Assembly (NCBI RefSeq): GCF_902364365.1 | Contig: NZ_CABJDN010000010.1 | Span: forward strand, 214,506-278,505 | Length of the DNA: 64,000 bases | Source of the DNA: Bacteroides intestinalis | Lineage (GTDB): Bacteria; Bacteroidota; Bacteroidia; Bacteroidales; Bacteroidaceae | Direction: 5' to 3' | In this document: positions 62,101 to 64,000 of the stretch, piece by piece | Numbering within the stretch: position 1 is the stretch's first letter | Layout of the letters: each line of letters opens with the position of its first letter | Program-made: the position numbers and the translations under genes | Notes under the pieces: model-generated | Database searches by the model: none | Told to the model about the DNA's origin: nothing | The model's input: the letters and a program-made list of their open reading frames with translations, nothing else

Positions 62101-64000
62101 CCTTCAGTTGCTCTGGCGTCTCTATTGTGGGTGAAGAGAAAACATTTGGCTACAACAGTTATGGCGATTTATTGACTGAAACCGAGCACGGCATGACGAA
62201 ACGATATTCTTATGATGCCACTTTGGGGCTCTTGACTTCGGAAACCGTATCAGCCGACGGGAAAGCGCGTACTCATAGCTATGAATATGATGATGCCCGC
62301 TATGTGAAAAAGGATACCGATCCCGTAGGGTTGGTGACGCAGGTTGTGCAGGACTTTTATGGAAATCCGCTTTCGGAAACAGCTCCCGACGGGCGAACCG
62401 CTACTTATCAGTACGACACGTTCGGTCGACTGAAAAAATCCCTTTCCCACGAGCAGGTGCCTACGGAATATCGGTATTCATGGACCGGTCATTCAGTGAC
62501 GGGAACATCTGCCAGTTTGTATCGTCAGCAAAAGTTCTATGACGGAGTACTGACCTCTGAAACTACAGTCGACTGCTACGGACGTACATTGCTGCAGAGC
62601 GAATTGCAACCCGGAAGTAAGTGGCAGCATTTACGCAGTAGCTATAATGCAATAGGCCTGCCGGTGAAAGAGGAAACGTTGTGTGGCAACGGTGCTTTGA
62701 GTCTGCTTGCGACTGTAGATTATACTTACGACGGTTACCAACGTCTGACACAGGAAGACCATCGTTCGGCAGACGGAACTGCTTTGAACAAACAGGTTTA
62801 TCATACTTACAACAAACAGACCGAAACGCACCGTACTGTGACGGACAAAGAGAGTACGGAAACCTTCGTATATGACGCTCAATGGAATATTGTGTCACAG
62901 AGCGACGCCACAGGCACCACGACTTATACTTATGATGCAGCCGGTCGTGTGGTAAAGGTAAGTTCGCCCGGCTATCCGGTGACCTCTACCTATAACACTT
63001 ATGGCTTGTGTACCAGTGTCAGCAACGCTGCTTCGGGTACTACGACTTATACGTATAATGGTTTTGATGAACTGGCTACAAAGAGAGATGCGAATGATAA
63101 CGTTACGACTTATACTTATGATTTGGCGGGGCGTCTTGTCAGTGTGGCAGATGGAGAACGTACGTTGTCTTATACCTATAATAATAAAGGGCAATTGATA
63201 AATAACGGGGTCTCCGGTCATCAATCTGCTTATACCTATACGACTGCAGGGTTATTACAGAAAGAAGTGAAGACTATTAAGGATCAGGCACTCACTAAAA
63301 GTTATACCTACGACAGTAAAGGACGTTTGCTTACATATACCAGTCCGTCGGGCCTTGTGCAGAAATTTGGTTATGATGCTTCTCACAATCTTATTTCCAT
63401 CGCTGACAATGCAACTTCCGTCAAATTGTGGGAAGCTAAAAGTTATAATGATCAGGGATTGTTGACCAGCGATGTGAATTGCGGAAATAAACAAACTACT
63501 TATACTTATGATCAGTTAGGAAAGTATAAAGGTATCAGTAACTCTCTGGCTACTTTCAGTTATCAATACAACCAGGGTGGCTTGCTGACGCAACGCATCG
63601 AAAAGTTCGGTGGTAGCGGGCTTACTGAAACTTTTGCCTATGATGCAGAAGGATGTCTGCTAAGTTCTACTCTTTCGGGAAAGACTCCGGTTACTGTGTC
63701 TTACAATAGTGGACGTACCATTAAGGCAAAGTCGGATATCGGAAGTTATAGTTACAATGCATCAGGTGCTCCTCTATCGGCAATAACTCCGATATCAGGA
63801 TACTCGTCTGCTCTTCAACAGGTAAATTACTATAAGAATAATCTCCCTTCTGCGATAGTACATACCGGTTGTACCCGCGAATATGAGTATGGAGCCGACA
63901 ATTTACGCGATTATAGTGCACTGACTGTTTCTTCTTCCACGCTTCCTTTTGCCGCAGGTAAACGTTATTATTTTGATGATTTTGAGCGAAATATTAACAC
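59106..64000 (+). CDS. Giant SpvB/FG-GAP/RHS-repeat protein, 3' end off the window
   Basis: The frame opens at the ATG at 59106 with a signal peptide (LLIIIALFLISATAVSQS) and stays open for 1631 codons to the window edge. Order: an SpvB-like N-terminal domain from about residue 90 (FTIPLSLPQGQAGMTPELSI, GEGILGYGMNLS); at least six FG-GAP/VCBS-like calcium-loop repeats at about 384, 445, 500, 541, 649 and 738 (GDFNGDGCMDLL and similar); then RHS/YD repeats from about 950 (TTYTYDAAGRVVKV). The last residues (KRYYFDDFERN) look like the start of the RHS core. Such proteins form a hollow shell that encloses a C-terminal effector, often a toxin. That part and any immunity gene are not visible. Confidence 0.9.
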   Translation, partial: MKNKILLIIIALFLISATAVSQSINYAYDNAGNRTFRMQSSITPIPRTFSGERSAVNSSSIGNLVYTTPGNYALNESLPVGSTPYTFKVNANGSSAFTIPLSLPQGQAGMTPELSIIYNSLAGEGILGYGMNLSCISSITRNGKRSFYDGSNSAVSFTNAIFELDGIRLIKNGSSNNYLKEIDDFSRITLHNGTTGNPQYFVVQQKNGGRLYYGDYNGTNAFQKSSSNTAYIAWYLAAQEDVHGNYISYQYEQDLTNGDVWLTSITYTLHASHNFAHENKILLNYQRYVDAQSGYISGCQVKRDKILREITVKTDATVMRRYTFDYLKPTDEYTNQYPRLYTITEYGEGGTEALNPMRIEWGDTGKRLFNASYTYSQNSEFVQGDFNGDGCMDLLTIYDLSTENKSAGAPRDYLVVYRYGNPNGFSNELTMATFSNQYKPLKAVAGDFNGDGLDDLFFSTSSGYEYWQASLSNNNVPNFTKQSYKPSVSTVGTPNIVAMADVNGDGKDELVIDNVYFEDGYTTGTRYALSQFSVFYTYMIGDVDGDGCQDIIVCDDGGTVKVCSPAKNAVILERSFARNYMLGPNCVLLCGYFNDDRYLDFLLLEGYNEVQPNNSQANIYYNTGDGKNFTYQYISNKFTNNKYNSFRTGDFNGDGLTDVICVGSDNIASCIESQTGYVSGGDWVYINYAPDFNTRSSSLEYDLYLSQETGGTPGKEGVYTRDGKYYIYPSYFYPIAADFSGDGKCDLVNVCEFRSHPFDSSHPSWLTGSTSLKLLCPSHQSTSDVVTGIKNGDGTKRDIDYQLVTTASRDPKFYNGNYASWNKDIPTFNTVSTVKLGSLFDTSLVENKKYTYTSPVYAMKDRWAFQGFRTIICQDLISRDKVTDEYNLIYYSGYPYYYQSSDRRESEAVYLGRSYWPSFKSTYGKYGFFYITVCSVADRLKGIDTNISYAYDASGNLTSRSTSYRGGTEASRDVSETMSYVSCANVSSFPCRMSGYKKTFSCSGVSIVGEEKTFGYNSYGDLLTETEHGMTKRYSYDATLGLLTSETVSADGKARTHSYEYDDARYVKKDTDPVGLVTQVVQDFYGNPLSETAPDGRTATYQYDTFGRLKKSLSHEQVPTEYRYSWTGHSVTGTSASLYRQQKFYDGVLTSETTVDCYGRTLLQSELQPGSKWQHLRSSYNAIGLPVKEETLCGNGALSLLATVDYTYDGYQRLTQEDHRSADGTALNKQVYHTYNKQTETHRTVTDKESTETFVYDAQWNIVSQSDATGTTTYTYDAAGRVVKVSSPGYPVTSTYNTYGLCTSVSNAASGTTTYTYNGFDELATKRDANDNVTTYTYDLAGRLVSVADGERTLSYTYNNKGQLINNGVSGHQSAYTYTTAGLLQKEVKTIKDQALTKSYTYDSKGRLLTYTSPSGLVQKFGYDASHNLISIADNATSVKLWEAKSYNDQGLLTSDVNCGNKQTTYTYDQLGKYKGISNSLATFSYQYNQGGLLTQRIEKFGGSGLTETFAYDAEGCLLSSTLSGKTPVTVSYNSGRTIKAKSDIGSYSYNASGAPLSAITPISGYSSALQQVNYYKNNLPSAIVHTGCTREYEYGADNLRDYSALTVSSSTLPFAAGKRYYFDDFERNIN

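Noticed and set aside
59106..64000. Frameshift in the RHS gene
   Set aside because: An apparent internal stop arose from my misplacing the start by one base; with the ATG at 59106 the parts I translated stay in one frame.
1..64000. tRNA, rRNA, insertion sequence or integrase genes
   Set aside because: None was recognised by reading; a covariance-model or transposase search could still find short ones.

Overview
The window is chromosomal DNA of a gut-type Bacteroides or close relative in the Bacteroidales; I cannot fix the species. Evidence: SusC/SusD pairs, hybrid two-component regulators (HTCS), a fimbrillin cluster, and repeated Bacteroides-style promoters (-33 TTTG, about 20 nt, -7 TAnnTTTG).

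Layout. 2-6183: the 3' end of an outer-membrane beta-barrel gene, an AraC regulator, a secreted endonuclease/exonuclease/phosphatase-fold protein, and a minus-strand fimbrial operon (DUF3575, DUF5119 lipoprotein, fimbrillin). 6184-8658: a DUF234-type ATPase gene framed by intergenic DNA with a possible short RNA, tandem repeats, a 24-bp palindrome on the predicted transcription start, and a 56-bp perfect palindrome.

8659-34702: one large minus-strand polysaccharide utilization locus (PUL). In transcription order: HTCS, GH95, SusC, SusD, DUF1735/F5-8C lipoprotein, GH97, GH2, GH51, membrane acyltransferase, GH78. Together these would bind, import and trim a branched plant glycan carrying rhamnose, arabinofuranose, galactose and fucose or L-galactose. 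A 39-codon relic of a second GH2 gene lies between GH95 and susC.

34760-44782: mostly housekeeping genes: dprA, a thioesterase, a U32-family protein, DUF2059, dusB, a PAP2 phosphatase, an NAD-dependent epimerase, a cation-efflux transporter and rnr. Their gaps carry several repeat types, including twelve 11-bp tandem units.

44823-54119: a second, minimal PUL: HTCS divergent from a susC-susD pair, with no enzyme gene. Then an AraC regulator, a YczE/YitT-like membrane protein and an overlapping flavin-binding PPOX-family gene.

56459-64000: an accessory module behind a very good promoter: a leader with five ~22-bp repeats, a zinc-ribbon protein, a Lin1244/Lin1753-domain protein, an HU-like protein, a truncated amidase relic, a 33-residue 'smalltalk' protein, and a giant SpvB/FG-GAP/RHS protein that runs off the window. 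This module is the best candidate for a less-described system; the end that would carry a toxin or other effector lies outside the window.

No tRNA, rRNA, CRISPR array, transposase or integrase was recognised. All functions are inferred from sequence recall and motif reading; no database search was run.
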